Both the position numbers and the translations under genes were made by a program. This document shows positions 1 through 12,705 of a stretch of 64,000 nucleotides of DNA, in pieces. The stretch lies in NCBI RefSeq assembly GCF_000208745.1, contig NC_030850.1, positions 20,197,528-20,261,527 of the forward strand. Reading direction: 5' to 3'. The notes under the pieces were generated by a model. It was not told the origin of the DNA. It saw only the letters and a list, made by a program, of their open reading frames with translations, and made no database searches. The DNA comes from Theobroma cacao. Taxonomy: Eukaryota; Streptophyta; Magnoliopsida; Malvales; Malvaceae. The stretch's first letter is position 1; each line of letters starts with the position of its first letter.

Positions 1-511
1 GCCCACACGTCATTGTAAATTAAATTACATACTCTGGTTATCTATGTTACTGTATGTATGGATTTATTTTACTTTTACGCTACAAAAATTATTTACTCGG
101 AGTTCTATAAATATTGTTTTATAAGAAAATATAATCTTTCATTTAATATTTTTATTTTATTCTATTAGCTACAATTTCACCCTAAATGAATGTTTTAGAC
201 ATAAAAACTTGTTTTTAGTTATGAAATGTGTATTTTCCCCTATATATTATATTTTCAGCAGGTTTCAAAATTTTTGAGAAAAATGACCAAAATGCCCTTG
301 TGAGACAAAAAATATTTTTTTTATTATTGTTTTGATTTGGAAATAGCTTATAATCTTTTAAAATATGATATTTAGTAATTATTGCTTACAAGGGAGGTGC
401 GAAAACTGATATTAAGCCTTGCAAGGTTTTAGTTGGCATTCAGGGTAATGAATGTCTATCGAGACATCGCGGCGGTTGTCACAGGCTCGATAAGAGTACC
501 GGGTCGTGACA
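1..511 (+). mobile_element. 3' part of a gypsy-type LTR
   Basis: The sequence runs from the window edge to a TG...CA-type LTR end reading GGGTCGTGACA. It is clearly similar to the last 500 bases of the LTR at 18305-21230: both contain a GCCCAC(A/G)(C/T)GT box, a TATAAATATT stretch, and the end block GCCTTGC(A/G)(A/G)GGTT followed by GGGTCGTGACA. The start and the left target duplication lie outside the window. It is probably a solo LTR or LTR end nested in the leader of the minus-strand copia-like element that follows. Confidence 0.75.
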
Positions 512-1514
512 TAATCAAATTCTCTAATTTAAATATATCAAAATTTACCTTTCTGGAACTTTTTCATAAGATATTGTTTAGTAAATTAGAGTTTTTAATT
601 GCACCAATTTAGGCTGCAAATATGGACACTAAAATCCCAAAAACCATGACTTTACAAAATTCTGACAGCAGTGTACCAGTCACAGTTTTATGGCTTGATG
701 CGGTATCAAATCAGGGAATTTAATTCCCAAATTTTAACCATGGTCAGCTAACATATGGAACCTTTCCATATTAAAATTTCATAACTTTTGGACTTGATTT
801 AGCTGGTCAAAACTCCAAAAAAACGCAGCCTATGTATCCTGTACATAGATGCAGTTTTTGGGTTGCATATGTGGCATTATGATGGCATAAATCAAGGGAT
901 TAAATCCCTTTATTTTAGTGATCTTTCCAGGCATCTTTTGAACATATTCAAACTTCAAAATTTATCCAAAAAGGTACAACAATTGCACAATTTTAGGACT
1001 CTTTGAAGATGACTTTCTCAGCAAAATCATGACCTGAAACTACTGCTGGCAGCAATGGTTTCAGCCATGATTTCACGGCCTTTCCTTCACCATTTTCGGC
1101 TGGTAATTAATCATATTGAAACAATTTCAATGTAGATTACTTCCAAATTTTTTCAGAATTTTTGGAGGCTTTTAGACCTCTGTTAAAAACTGAAAATCAA
1201 ACCACATGCAAATCTGGACAGAATCAAATTCTATCACCAAACCGCATCTTGTTTCCCATGAATTCGAATCCTTTTCTTGCTAAACTCTTTTGTGCATCTC
1301 ATGCACATATTGTTCTGCAAAATTAAGACACTTAAACAAGATTAGTTGCTGAAACAAATAAGTATTAAAAATTAAAACTCGAATATGTGATAAACTACTT
1401 TAAAACATAATCGAAATTAAACACTTACTTGCTCTGTTCCAAATCCCTCACATCCAATCAAAATTGAAATTAACAATAACAAGACATACCTTTGTATTAA
1501 AACGAGACAAGGGA
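512..1514 (-). mobile_element. Leader of a minus-strand copia-like element
   Basis: This non-coding stretch lies just inside the primer-binding site of a minus-strand element. No gag is visible, so it looks like the long untranslated leader seen in the related elements at 27053 and 30185. It contains two units, about 182 bases apart, of the 180-bp leader repeat found at 28081-28800. Each ends in a small palindrome (GGGAATTTAATTCCC near 714, GGGATTAAATCCC near 896). The rest of the element lies beyond the nested LTR and the window edge. Confidence 0.55.
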
Positions 1515-1527
1515 GGCTCTGATACCA
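1515..1527 (-). other. Primer-binding site, initiator tRNA-Met type
   Basis: On the minus strand this reads TGGTATCAGAGCC, the usual primer-binding site of plant copia elements, complementary to the 3' end of initiator tRNA-Met. It lies one base from the CA end of the LTR at 1529-3238 and so orients the element on the minus strand. Confidence 0.85.
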
Positions 1528-1528
1528 C

Positions 1529-3238
1529 TGCTAGGAACGGCATGATTAGAGCATCAACACAGCAGAATAAAAAGGGTTGAAATAAAAATAAAACCATGCC
1601 TCTTACCTTTGGATCACCTTGGTTGTTTAATGCAAAGTTATGTACCACATAAAATCAGAAAAAGAATGTACCTTTCCAAGTGATATCGTAATCAAATGGA
1701 TTTCTTTTGGTGGCAAAACACGAACACCTTTGGTGTGAAAGAATCCTAGCCACTCAATCGCTTGGCCTCCATTGATGCACACACGATTGCAACGGATCCT
1801 TCTCAAGAAGAGAGCTTTATGCCACAGGCTCGTGCTAGCAAGTGGACAACGATTTGTGCTCTTTTCTTCTTTGATTTCCAGCAAAGAATCAAAGGACAAG
1901 TTTTCAAAAGAAAATAAATGTCTCAAGAGTGGCAGCACTCAAGAGAAAAATCTTTCTCCACAAAAAAAGAGTGGCTATAATGTGATATTTATATCTAAGT
2001 TTAACTTATTAAAATTTACAAAATAAGTCCTTAATATTATAACAATTATAATATTTAACCAATACCTAATTAAACTCTTTTAATTAGGTCCTTAATAGTT
2101 AAAACCTAGAATTTGATTTAAGTCTAACTTAAATCATCACACTCTCAATTTAATCCAAATTGCAATCTTTGTGTGTGACCCATTAAGTTCCTAACATGTT
2201 GGCAATGGAATTGAATTATAATATTATTAATTAATTAATTTAAATGAATCATATTCAATTTTAAATTAACTAATTCAATTCCATAGACCATGATTGGCAT
2301 TTAGCAATGCATCATGGTCACCCAATTGTTAGGAGAGTCAAAGGATTCTTTGACAACCTTTCAGTGTATATTTTTTCAGTGTAATTCATTCCCTCATCAT
2401 ATATCTAGAAGATGATAAGAGATTGGTGCAGTGCCTACTGTTATTGATCTCCATATTTGTTCTTGCAGTTAGATCATTAGTTTTATGGAGACTTATGAAA
2501 CTCATTTCATAATCTCCTAATCACCTTGGCCAAGGATTTGATTAAGCTAATATCAACCAAGAACTAATGGGATATTTCCCCTTGAATCACTTGGGGTGAT
2601 GATTCCTATCTTGACCACTCATCTGCCTTCACATGCTTCATGCTATACCCAAAAGCATCTTGTTTTGGCATCCTTGGTTAGGCACCTATAGGGATGAAAT
2701 CAAAACATAGCACTCCACACATAAGACAACCTGGTGTCTCAAGTCTCGGGAGTATTTACACAACTGACACATGAGAAGTATTGCATAGACACTTGAGTGA
2801 AATACCAAATGCACTTCTCATGGCGGGTCATGTTCAGTGAACTCTCTCTCCTATGGCAAGCACCCACATGCTAGTTCCAAGTATCTTTATACTTCAACCT
2901 ATGAAAGAGATTGCTTACTTCAGAAGTAAGGTACATAACATGTGCCAATCTTTGAGCATTATTAGTGCCCTGTCTCAATAATACAATGATCAGAAACTTT
3001 TAGGAACAATGCTTTAATGCATAAAGATCTCATAATTGTATCCCAATACAATTTCTTTGCAAGGCATATATAGTTCCACGGGCTTTATCTACATAAGTAC
3101 AAAAAAGTAATTAAATTACAAACTTATGGATAAAGAACTACCTCAATGTTATTATGAATAACAAAATGTCATACATGAATATCTCAAAATTACAATTCCC
3201 ATACAACCACAAATTGGCTTGTAGGGCTTATACTAACA
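1529..3238 (-). repeat. 5' LTR of minus-strand copia-like element
   Basis: On the minus strand the LTR starts TGTTAGTATAAGCCCTACAAGCC and ends CCTAGCA just before the primer-binding site. Large parts match the LTRs at 4678-5278, 30185-31872, 39327-41013 and 45869-47673, including the blocks around CACTTGGGGTGATGA, TGCTTCATG and CATGTTCAGTGAACT. At 1710 bp it is close to the 1.7-1.8 kb of the others. The 3' LTR lies outside the window. The outer flank begins in a gypsy-type LTR fragment, which was therefore the insertion target. Confidence 0.8.
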
Positions 3239-4677
3239 CATATATGGTTCTCTAGCCCAGGTTCATTTGTCTAGGCATACATATTTCATTCTAATACCAT
3301 AACAGCACATCTATCATACATCATGCATTACATGCATTTTATTTAAACCCACTCACTTTGACAATTAAAGGTGTGTCTATAGCCAAGCTCCGATTCTTAA
3401 CCTTCAACCGTCCTTCATCTCACCCATGAGTAAAATAGCTCAACTCTCCCCTTGGACACATCAAAACATCAAAATCATAATTATTTCTTAGCTTTAGAAA
3501 ATATCCCAGCTTTTAAAATACCAAAATGCAATATACATGCTCATTCTTCCAACAAATGAGCTAAATCCTTACCTTAGAAACTGGATTGCCTAAATCTAGG
3601 CTTTAAATCTCCAATAACTCAAGGAGAAAGAGTTTGACCACATCTGACAATATTTGGATCTGAGGTTATTAATTGATTAAATAAAAAATCGATTAGTAAA
3701 AACATGTAATCTTACCCCTAGATCGATATCCCAAGCTTAGATCTAGCTTAAATGGGCTCCAAATGCCATTTGGCGACTTAGGGTTTCATAGGGGTAGAGA
3801 GAGAAAGAGTTGAGAGAGAAAAATGGGGTGGAATGGCTTGAAACTCCTTTTTAATTTTGTCTTTTCTCTTTGATGTATCGATACATTTGGCAATGTATTG
3901 ATACATTTGCCTTAATTTTGAATGAATGTATCGATACATTGAGGCAATGTATTGATAAATTTCAAGTAGAATGGTCTTAGGTGCTCCCTACTTCAAATGT
4001 ATTGATGCATTGGGGCAATGTATCGATACGTGTTCATCTTTTCCAAGAATGTATCGATACATTTGCTAATGTATCAATACATCTTGCCCAAATTGTACTT
4101 TTCCTGCGCCCAAGCTTCCAAAAATATGAACTTAACACCCAAAATCATTTCCCTTTTAAGTCATACTTCAAAATGACTATATTAACTCATAATCCTCATT
4201 CATATACTCAAACACACAATCAAATCTCAATCTAAACTTCAAAATTCAACATTTATCACCCATTCCTCAAAATGTTGGCTAAGTCTCAAGGTTTTGTGCT
4301 CTCAGTGCCACAATTATCATCTTCACCTCAATTAATCAAGAATGCTTAAAATTTAAGCATGCACTTATCACACAAATCCAAATCCCCATTATGCTTTATG
4401 TCATATAGTATAAAATTAAATCTTAGCATAATTTACATTAAACATCATATTTATCAAATTGCCAAATAATGCACTATACCATTCATGTGCCAAACACATG
4501 CATAATAATATTTTGAGCCTTCTCATGCACAATAATATTTTGAGCCTTCACATGCTTATATATCGTGTTTGTTGCTCTATGGATAGAGGCATACTCTTAG
4601 GCTCTTAAACTCTTAAACATATACACCTGCCTTCACATTACATTACATAGTTCATACAAAAAATCAGGGGGTGCTAC
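3239..4677 (-). mobile_element. Gypsy-type LTR fragment
   Basis: The right end reads GGGGGTGCTACA, so the minus strand starts TGTAGCACCCCC, the usual start of gypsy-type LTRs. The left part was displaced by the copia-like element at 512-3238 and lies outside the window. It contains paired palindromes (separate entry) and no coding sequence. Family assignment rests only on the terminal sequence and general layout. Confidence 0.5.
3873..4082. repeat. Array of palindromes based on ATGTATCGATACAT
   Basis: At least seven exact or near copies of the self-complementary 14-mer ATGTATCGATACAT occur, mostly in close pairs separated by about 5 bases. The copies have diverged by single substitutions such as ATGTATTGATACAT. 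The array lies inside the LTR fragment and parallels palindrome arrays of different sequence in other LTRs in this window. Confidence 0.85.
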
Positions 4678-5278
4678 ATTTGCCTTCACGTGCTTCATAT
4701 TATACCCAAAAGCATTTTGTTTTGGCATTGTTGGTTAGGCACCCGTAGGGATGAAATCAAACCAAAGCACTCCACACATAAGAAAACTTGGGATCTTAAG
4801 TCTAGGAAGTGTTTACACAACTGACACATGAAAAGTATTGCATAGACACTTGAGTGTATTGCCAAATGCACTTCTTATGGCAGGTCATGTTCAGTGAACT
4901 TGCTCTTTTAGGCAAGCACCTCTATTGTAGTTTCAAGTATCTCTACAATTCAACCTATGAGATCGGTTGCTTACTTCCCAAGTAAGAAACATAAAATGTA
5001 CTAGTCTCTAAGCATTATTGATGTCCAATCTCAATGATACATCGACCGGCAACATTTAAAGAATATGCTTTGATGCATCGGGATCTCATAACTGTAACCT
5101 ATTACAATTCCCTTGCAAAGCATATTAATCTCATGGACTTCATCCAATTAGACTTATAACTCATTAAAATTAATGTCTTATTGATGAAAAAAACCTCTAA
5201 TCATCCAACATGAATGATATTGTTGCATGATTGGAATCAAGCCTTAACCAATCCCAATTGGCTATAGGGCTCATCCCA
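4678..5278 (-). mobile_element. Old copia-like LTR fragment
   Basis: This stretch matches the start half of the LTR family at 1529-3238 and 45869-47673, including CACTCCACACATAAG, CATGTTCAGTGAACT and the outer-end block CCAATTGGCTATAGGGCTC (minus-strand reading starts TGGGATGAGCC). The terminal TGTT has become part of a run of A at 5279-5290. The other half was separated by the gypsy-type LTR at 3239-4677. It appears to be the oldest layer of the left-edge nest. Confidence 0.7.
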
Positions 5279-5605
5279 AAAAAAAAAAAAATTCAACCCT
5301 CTAGACATTTTACAAGAAACCAATCACCACTTTTCTTGAAGCAAATTATAGCAAACTCTAGACAGCAAGTTAATATCAAATCAAAAGACAACAACCATAG
5401 GCTGAGTAGCATCAACATAAACTTCAATCCCATAGTTCCAAGGGATGTTATTGAGATTTTTATTGCCAATCATATAAATGACGGCATGTGAAATGTATGA
5501 AAAATTTTTACACTGACAGCGAGATTGATATGTGCTCAATATAAATTAGATTAAACTAAATTCTTTCATGGAGTATAAAATGCCATTAATTAAATGATGC
5601 ATCAT
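5279..5605. other. Low-copy-looking host sequence, no gene seen
   Basis: No similarity to the repeat families in this window was noticed. An A-run opens it and open frames are short and unconvincing. It ends in ATCAT, the left target-site duplication of the gypsy-type element at 5606-13557, so it continues at 13563. Confidence 0.5.
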
Positions 5606-6978
5606 TGTAGTACCCTGTATTTTGATACGATGGCTAATAAAGTTTGTGGATGCCAATTGAGGTTAATAACCGAGTTAAAAAGGGGAATTCAGAAATGAAC
5701 TTGTGAAATCTCGATCTCCATAGACACATAACTAGAAGTAAACACGATAATGCGGATCAGGGGTAATTTCGTAATTTCTCTTGGTGAGCTCCTATGAATT
5801 TTTTTTATCCTATTAAGGTCTAAATAGGCCTAAGGAATGAATGAATGATGTTTATGATGGTAAAATAAATGAAGAAGATAAAAATAACGATAATTTTCAC
5901 GATAGGGGTAAAATGGTCATTTTACATCTCGGGTTTAAATTTTTTATGTTTTTGTGAACTCGAGTATTTTTAGACTATTATGGACCTTGTCCCAATGTCA
6001 AAAGAGTAAAAAGTTGCACAAAGGATGAGAGGAAGACAAAGTCACCATGTTAAGGGCATTTTGGTAATTTATGTGAGAAATGGATAAACTTTAGATATAA
6101 ATATCTAAAGCTCCAGCAATTTCTAGTAGCTTCTAGCCATTTCTTCGTCCCTTCCCATCTCATGTTTCTTCATCTCCATGGGAGCCTCCCATAAAGCTTC
6201 CATAGCTCTCTCAATTAACTTCAATTTTCATGCTTTTGAGTATTTTTTCACAGAACCTTTTGTGCTCTTTCACTCTCTCACCTTAAAACCCTTAAAAAGT
6301 GTTACTTCCATCTTCCTCTCACTAGTTGGACATGTAGAGAGAGAGAGAGAGAGAAAAAGTGATTTCCTTTATTAGCTTGAAGAATTTTGAAATAGAATTC
6401 AACTACAAAGACCATCAAGGTGAGTATAAGTTATGGTTAAATTTCTTTAGTTGTTGATAAGGGCTAACAATGGGGTTTGTGAGTGTTTTATTGTTGAGGT
6501 TGTTTATTCACTCTTTGGGTGACTAGAGTGGTGTAAATAACTAACCACTTCATGGCAATTAGGAACTAGTTAGGAATAACTAATAGAACTTGATTTAGGA
6601 AAGAGCTTTTGGAATTATATTAATGCCAATTTGGGTTGGTGGTGGTATTGTGTGTGTATAGGTTCCAACAAGGCCTCACATATCCATTTGGAGCATTAGT
6701 TGAGGTTAGAGTCAATTAAAAGAATCAACAAGACCGGTGAGTGAACTTGCATTTCAAAATTGTTTTTGGAATGTGAATGTATTTGCACAAAACATTTGAA
6801 TGATTTTATCCCACTTTTCTTAAAAAAAAAAACGGGTGCCTTGGGAACAAGCCCTTGATAAATTATTTTGATTTGGTGAAATGTGAAAAAAAAAACAAGA
6901 AGATGAATCCATGTGCTCCTCCATTTTTGTATATATATATATAAGTATATGTTGTGCCTTGATAAATAATAATTATGT

Positions 6979-7110
6979 GATGATGATGACCTCGCTATGT
7001 GCAAGTAGGGAGTGCACATGAGCCGATGATGACTCTGTTATGTGCGAGTAGGGAGTGCACATGAGCTGATGATGTTGAAATGTGCGAGTAGGGAGTGCAC
7101 ATGATGATGA
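6979..7110 (+). repeat. LTR minisatellite, three units of about 43 bp
   Basis: Three units share GATGATG, then TATGTGC(A/G)AGTAGGG, then AGTGCACATGA. It corresponds in position to the minisatellites at 35636-35875 and 42811-43036 in related LTRs. Confidence 0.8.
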
Positions 7111-7248
7111 ATGAAGTGGGGTGGTGTACTTGTTGATATATGTTTATATATGTATATGTGATAGCAAGTTTATGATTATAATATGTGATTGTTTTGAATG
7201 TTGATAACTTGATTATTGTCAATGTGTTCACTTTGATGTGCAATATGG

Positions 7249-7796
7249 NNNNNNNNNNNNNNNNNNNNNNNNNNNNNNNNNNNNNNNNNNNNNNNNNNNN
7301 NNNNNNNNNNNNNNNNNNNNNNNNNNNNNNNNNNNNNNNNNNNNNNNNNNNNNNNNNNNNNNNNNNNNNNNNNNNNNNNNNNNNNNNNNNNNNNNNNNNN
7401 NNNNNNNNNNNNNNNNNNNNNNNNNNNNNNNNNNNNNNNNNNNNNNNNNNNNNNNNNNNNNNNNNNNNNNNNNNNNNNNNNNNNNNNNNNNNNNNNNNNN
7501 NNNNNNNNNNNNNNNNNNNNNNNNNNNNNNNNNNNNNNNNNNNNNNNNNNNNNNNNNNNNNNNNNNNNNNNNNNNNNNNNNNNNNNNNNNNNNNNNNNNN
7601 NNNNNNNNNNNNNNNNNNNNNNNNNNNNNNNNNNNNNNNNNNNNNNNNNNNNNNNNNNNNNNNNNNNNNNNNNNNNNNNNNNNNNNNNNNNNNNNNNNNN
7701 NNNNNNNNNNNNNNNNNNNNNNNNNNNNNNNNNNNNNNNNNNNNNNNNNNNNNNNNNNNNNNNNNNNNNNNNNNNNNNNNNNNNNNNNNNNNNNNN
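7249..7796. other. Assembly gap (548 N)
   Basis: A run of 548 N interrupts the 5' LTR. By comparison with the solo LTR at 34418-37008 the missing sequence should include the TTTCTCGCTG palindromes and the region seen at 12830-13100 in the 3' LTR. The true length is unknown. Confidence 0.98.
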
Positions 7797-8252
7797 TTTT
7801 TAAACTTCATGTTTTCAGATTCGAAGACAGTTGGGACCTAGATTGAGTGTCCACATATGCTCGTCCTCTTGGTAGGTACTATGGCATCTCAGTAGTTGTA
7901 CCTTCACCCACGGTCATTCCGTTGACGGTCAAGAGTCTGTTACCTGTGAACGTGTTTATGCAATGTACTCCACTAGGATCCATGTTATAAGTCAAATATG
8001 TATATTTGATTACTGATGCCACTATGAGTTGGCAAACGGGTGACATTATTTTGACATAATAAAATGATGAGTATTGGGTCACTATAAAATGTTATTGAAA
8101 TATTTTTGGTTGAGAATTACAATATGTGGTTTCAGAAATGATGGTTGAGAATGATGATCGGGATTACATAAAAAGGCTTGCTTGGGTTTAGTGGGCTATG
8201 CCCATTAGGCCCATGTACCGGTCATGGCTTGAGATTTGGGTTGTGACAAAGG

Positions 8253-8265
8253 TGGTATTAAAGCT
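8253..8265 (+). other. Degenerate primer-binding site
   Basis: TGGTATTAAAGCT lies four bases after the 5' LTR. It differs from the initiator tRNA-Met type TGGTATCAGAGC by C-to-T and G-to-A changes, the pattern expected from decay of methylated cytosine. Confidence 0.7.
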
Positions 8266-11200
8266 CTAGGTTTAGTCGAGTCCTAGGGATTCTCTTATCA
8301 GTCAGCGGAGTTGTCAAAGTTAATGTAGAGTCTGGTTTATGGTTTGTGACTGCAGCACAAATCATAGACAAGAGGGCATATGAACTCCTATTCCTAATAA
8401 CCTATCCTCTTGCTAACATTATGCAAAGGTCATAAGTGGTGCCGTTGTCCGAGTTTGAGATGCCACCTAAGACACGAGCTGTTGTTGGAAAGATTTTAAG
8501 CAAATGCTCTAATGAAAGGCTAATGTAATAACAAATTCCTCCGATTAAAGATGGAGGAAATTGGAGCTGGACTAATAGGTCCGTAATGACTTATTCATTC
8601 AGTGGAGTTATAACTTGAGCTTATAATTGTCGATGAGAAGAAATTGGACGATATTGGATCATTATTGCGGTCAATATAAAGAAACATATACAGTAATGGT
8701 ACAAGGGGCGCACTTTGATTGGAATGAATAGTGATGATTGTGATTCACTTGGAGTTTATAAATTTAAGCATTAAGGTAAGAGTAAGCCAATACTTATGTA
8801 CACGGAGGTAAGTGCACTTGGTTAATCGAGCTTGTGATGCCATATATAAATGGTGTTGGGCTTTCGAAATATTTATATGAGAATATATGTATAGCAGGTT
8901 AGAGCGAGCTGGTTTTGATTCTAATTAAGCGATTGTGAGATCCCAAGGGTTAATTTGAACTATTATGGTTTAAAATTAAAGGTATATGAATTAGCTCAAG
9001 GGTGAAAAACAATGATTATTATAATTGATGGTAGTCATGAAGAAAAAGGCTAGTAAACAAACCTACTTTAAGGATGAGCTTGAATTTTGCTATGCTTAGC
9101 GTTGAGCCAAAGGATTAAAGGACTAGGTGTGAATTTAGCAGTTTGAAGTTAAATGACTTAGAAATAATGAATTTAGTCTAAGTGCCATATGGAGTTCTAT
9201 ATTGAGATTGATACATGAATTGCTTTAAAGGTCAATTTAAAAAAAAAATCTATTTGGTTCAATGTGCAACCTATGATGTAAATGATTAGTCTTGAATGTG
9301 ATTTCTCCAAAGGTAAGGAACTTAGAACATGTGGATTTTTAGATATGCTCTTAAAGGAAGCTTCTGCATCTTAAGTTTAAGAAATTTTGATCTTATGGCT
9401 GCAAAGGCAAGATACAAAAAATTAAGTGAATTGTTTATCTTATGGATGTAATTGATTAAGAATTGATGAGTAAAGTCAAGATCTCAACACTAAGTGGTGT
9501 ACGATTTCATATATGTATATCTACGAGTAAATTTGGAGATCATTGCTTAATTAATTTGCACTAAATGTTATGGTAAAGGTATGCAAATGCTAGTAGTGAA
9601 GTATGCCCAAAGTGAGATATGTTGAGACTAATGTTCCGATCGCAAACTTGTGATAGAAAGCTAGTTTTGCAAATTGTGGTTTTTATAACCATGAAATATA
9701 TGGAGGTTACCAATATGTAAGCATGCACTCTGAGTTGTATATCTTGTGATTCGCATTCATCGTATGGAAGGAGATATTCCATAGAAGGATTTGGCCTAAT
9801 TGGTGATTACATGACTATAAGCTTGGTATGAGATTGAGAATGCCCTAACATGTATGCGAAGTATGTTGCGAAAGGTTGAAAGTCATTAAGACGAATGATG
9901 GGTGAAACCTAGATGTTGTTATGACGAGCATAAAAAGCTCAAGGATAATCAATGCAATTATATTAAGTTAGTTTGGTTTGATCTGAAATAAGAGTAAGAA
10001 CATCTTGAAAGATCTTAAAACAATGTTCAATGGGGTTAATGAGCTAAATGTTATCGAATATATATTAAATTGTTAAAGTTATGCGTGGCTTTGAAGATAA
10101 GCCTTTGATTGTCTGAGTCCTCAACAGAATTTTATTAAAGGATGTGTTTAAGCATTTTGGAAGTGTATTGGAAAACATAAGAATAATATACTAGTTTGAC
10201 GTGCTATAAGAGGTCGAATTTGGATGGCCATGAGTGGCTTGTGAACAATCAAGCAGTGTAAAATATGTGTTCATAAAGGGAGCTATGATTGGTAGATAAA
10301 GGTGCAACTTTAGAATTTCATTGTCATAGTTATTAGATTATATTTTGTATTATATGATATAGCGTAGAACATCAATGATGAGATTGTGTTCAATGCTTTA
10401 GGCCTTCAACTGTAAGTTATGGACATGTATCCACCTTGTGAATACCCTAATGAGATAAATTCGAAAGATTTTTCACAATGAGAAAACATTAAAGCTCAAA
10501 TAGCAAATGGCTATATAGTCAAGTTAGGCTCGTGACTGATATGTCGCATAAGTATGAAGATATGATACAAGCATAAGAATATTTGCAAATGCTGGTTTGA
10601 GGCAATGATTATCCTACCATTTTATGGACCCGATGAGGTTCTGGTCTCAACATAATTGTAGATGCAAGGCATAAATTGTGAATTGTGCTTCCTCCATAAG
10701 TTTCAATTTATTTTCAGTAATTATCAAGGTAAAGTGCTTGATAGGGATAGGCAAAGGTTGAATTATGCTTCAAATGTTTATAGAAGGAGGGTGACATGGT
10801 TTGATTAAATGATACTACCTTTGGTAAGGGAATAAAAATACACTACGAAAATTGTAGAAATCAGCTTAGGAAAGAGATGATGATTCGAGTATTTATATAC
10901 GAGTAAAGACTTTGGTAATGAGCTACGATCTAGAAGCATGATATTAGAATATGAATTTTGGCTAAGAAAAATTGATTTTTAAGACACATGGTGCTTTGGG
11001 GATGGTGCTAATTAATGGTCGATTCTTGTATGAGATTAGAATATTGGGATCAGCTTTGTGTATTCACCACAAATGATGAGCATGATCTAACCAACTATAA
11101 GAAGAATTGATTCTAAATTTGATTGTTGGTTATTTTTGTTTTACAGATGGCTTATTGTGCTTAATATGCCAAGGTTACCCGAAGTTAAAATTTTTGGAAA

Positions 11201-12690
11201 TATATATGTATGGATATACATGTTGCATATTAGTATAAAAGCTCAAGCAGAGTTAGTTATAATTAGATTCGATGATGATATTCTATCAATGGTTATAGTG
11301 CTAGACAATGATTAAGATAATTTATTGCTAATTTTGGCAGTGAACAAGTGGATTATAATTTTGTTAGCTTAAAAGTAAGTGTTTATACTTTTGGTATGAG
11401 TTCATCAAATTCTATTATATCGTGATAAAACTTGGTGTTTTGATATAGCTTGAGAGGTTGGCATATGAACTAGCTTAACTGTGAGTTAGAAATTGTTAGG
11501 TTATTATGAAGTACACAAATAGAGAAGTATGACATGAATTTAATATCCTAAAGGGCAATGGAAAATGATGTATTAGTTTTGGTATAGCTTCAATATATAT
11601 AGTTTTGATATATAAAGATGTGGGGAAAAGTTTATAGCTTATGCGTAAAGGTGTGCAATTGAATTCGTATAATTAAAAGTGTAAAATCTGCCTCGATTGG
11701 TATAAAGCTCATGATTCAAAATGAATGATTATGGATTTAATTTTCTAAGGTAAAAAGGACTAAAAGAAGTTAATATCAGAAAGGTCTTAATAGATGATTC
11801 TTAAATTTTAAAGTGCACTTAAGGAAAGATAAATGTTTAATGAGGCCATGAGATCTGATGTTTGGAGTAAATTTGAGAAATATCAAGTTAGATATGTTGT
11901 AGGTGATTAATGACGAGCAAATTAGTTATGACATTGGAAATATAGAAATGATTAGTAATCAAAATGAGACTTGGAAAGGAACTTTAAAGGGAAAATTTTG
12001 AGCAACTTTAATCTTGAGAGGTTGAGTTATTGATTAAAGAGATTGGTTAAGATTATAAAGGGGTATGTGGAATGTCTTGATTTATTGAAATGCCTTGTTA
12101 TATAAGTTGAGATTTATTTAGTGAGCACTCGATCATGAAAGTATTGGAGTTTCTTTTTGGGAATATGATGACTAATGGTTACTAGATTTGAAACATCTTT
12201 GATATTAAAAAATAGATGAAATGAATAAAGAGCGTTTGATCTTTATGTATTGTGAAATGCTTAAATGGAATTTGTATGGGAGAATAAAAAATGAAATAAA
12301 GATTGGTTAACAAATTAGACCCATAATCAATGGTGGAATAGATGCTTGAATATTGGAAGGTTTGATAAAGAAGCAAGGTAGAGGAGTTGCGGATGGTTAA
12401 GTAAACATGCATAATTGATGATTTAAGGATGATTTGATTGAGGTGTGACCAGAATTAATAGCTTATTTGAATTCTCTTCATAAGATGAAGGATGATATTT
12501 TTTTGATCCAACAAGAGTAGTACACATAACTATATATTATGACATTGCCGAGTTTTCTATAAGATTGGAAATTGATATGATGCATAAACCAAGATTCTAT
12601 GTTAAGAATGCTCGACGAAAGTGATGTGGCAGAACTTTAGAACTTTGATTATTCACCCTACGTCGATTTGAATTCGAGGACAAATTCATT
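8266..12690 (+). pseudogene. Decayed internal region of the gypsy-type element
   Basis: A likely gag start remains at 8460, reading MPPKTRAVVG, which resembles the MPP-type N terminus of many plant gypsy gag proteins. It hits stops within about 25 codons. No reverse transcriptase, RNase H or integrase motif could be read with confidence. GATGATATTCT near 11274 could be a remnant of the DDIL segment of reverse transcriptase, but the surrounding frame does not support it. The region is poor in CG and rich in TG and CA, as expected for long-methylated repeats. Confidence 0.6.
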
Positions 12691-12705
12691 TTAAATGGGG
12701 GAGAC
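12691..12705 (+). other. Polypurine tract
   Basis: AAATGGGGGAGAC lies directly before the 3' LTR start TGTAGTACCCCG, preceded by AATTCGAGGACAAATTC, a context typical of plant gypsy elements. It confirms the plus orientation. Confidence 0.88.

Larger units (their letters stand above)
5606..8248 (+). repeat. 5' LTR of the gypsy-type element
   Basis: It starts TGTAGTACCCTG and ends GGGTTGTGACA. It contains a GA microsatellite (6338-6352), a short minisatellite (6979-7110) and the assembly gap. It is homologous along its length to the reverse complement of the solo LTR at 34418-37008, including the GATTCGAAGACAGTTGGGACC block near 7820, which indicates what the gap should contain. Confidence 0.88.

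Noticed and set aside
6995..7846. Long open frames across 7185-7846
   Set aside because: They consist almost entirely of the N gap.
7879..8082. A 67-codon frame conserved at 7879-8082 and 13188-13391 on the minus strand
   Set aside because: It is duplicated because both copies lie in the two LTRs of one element, and it runs antisense to that element. Similarity reflects LTR homology, not protein selection.
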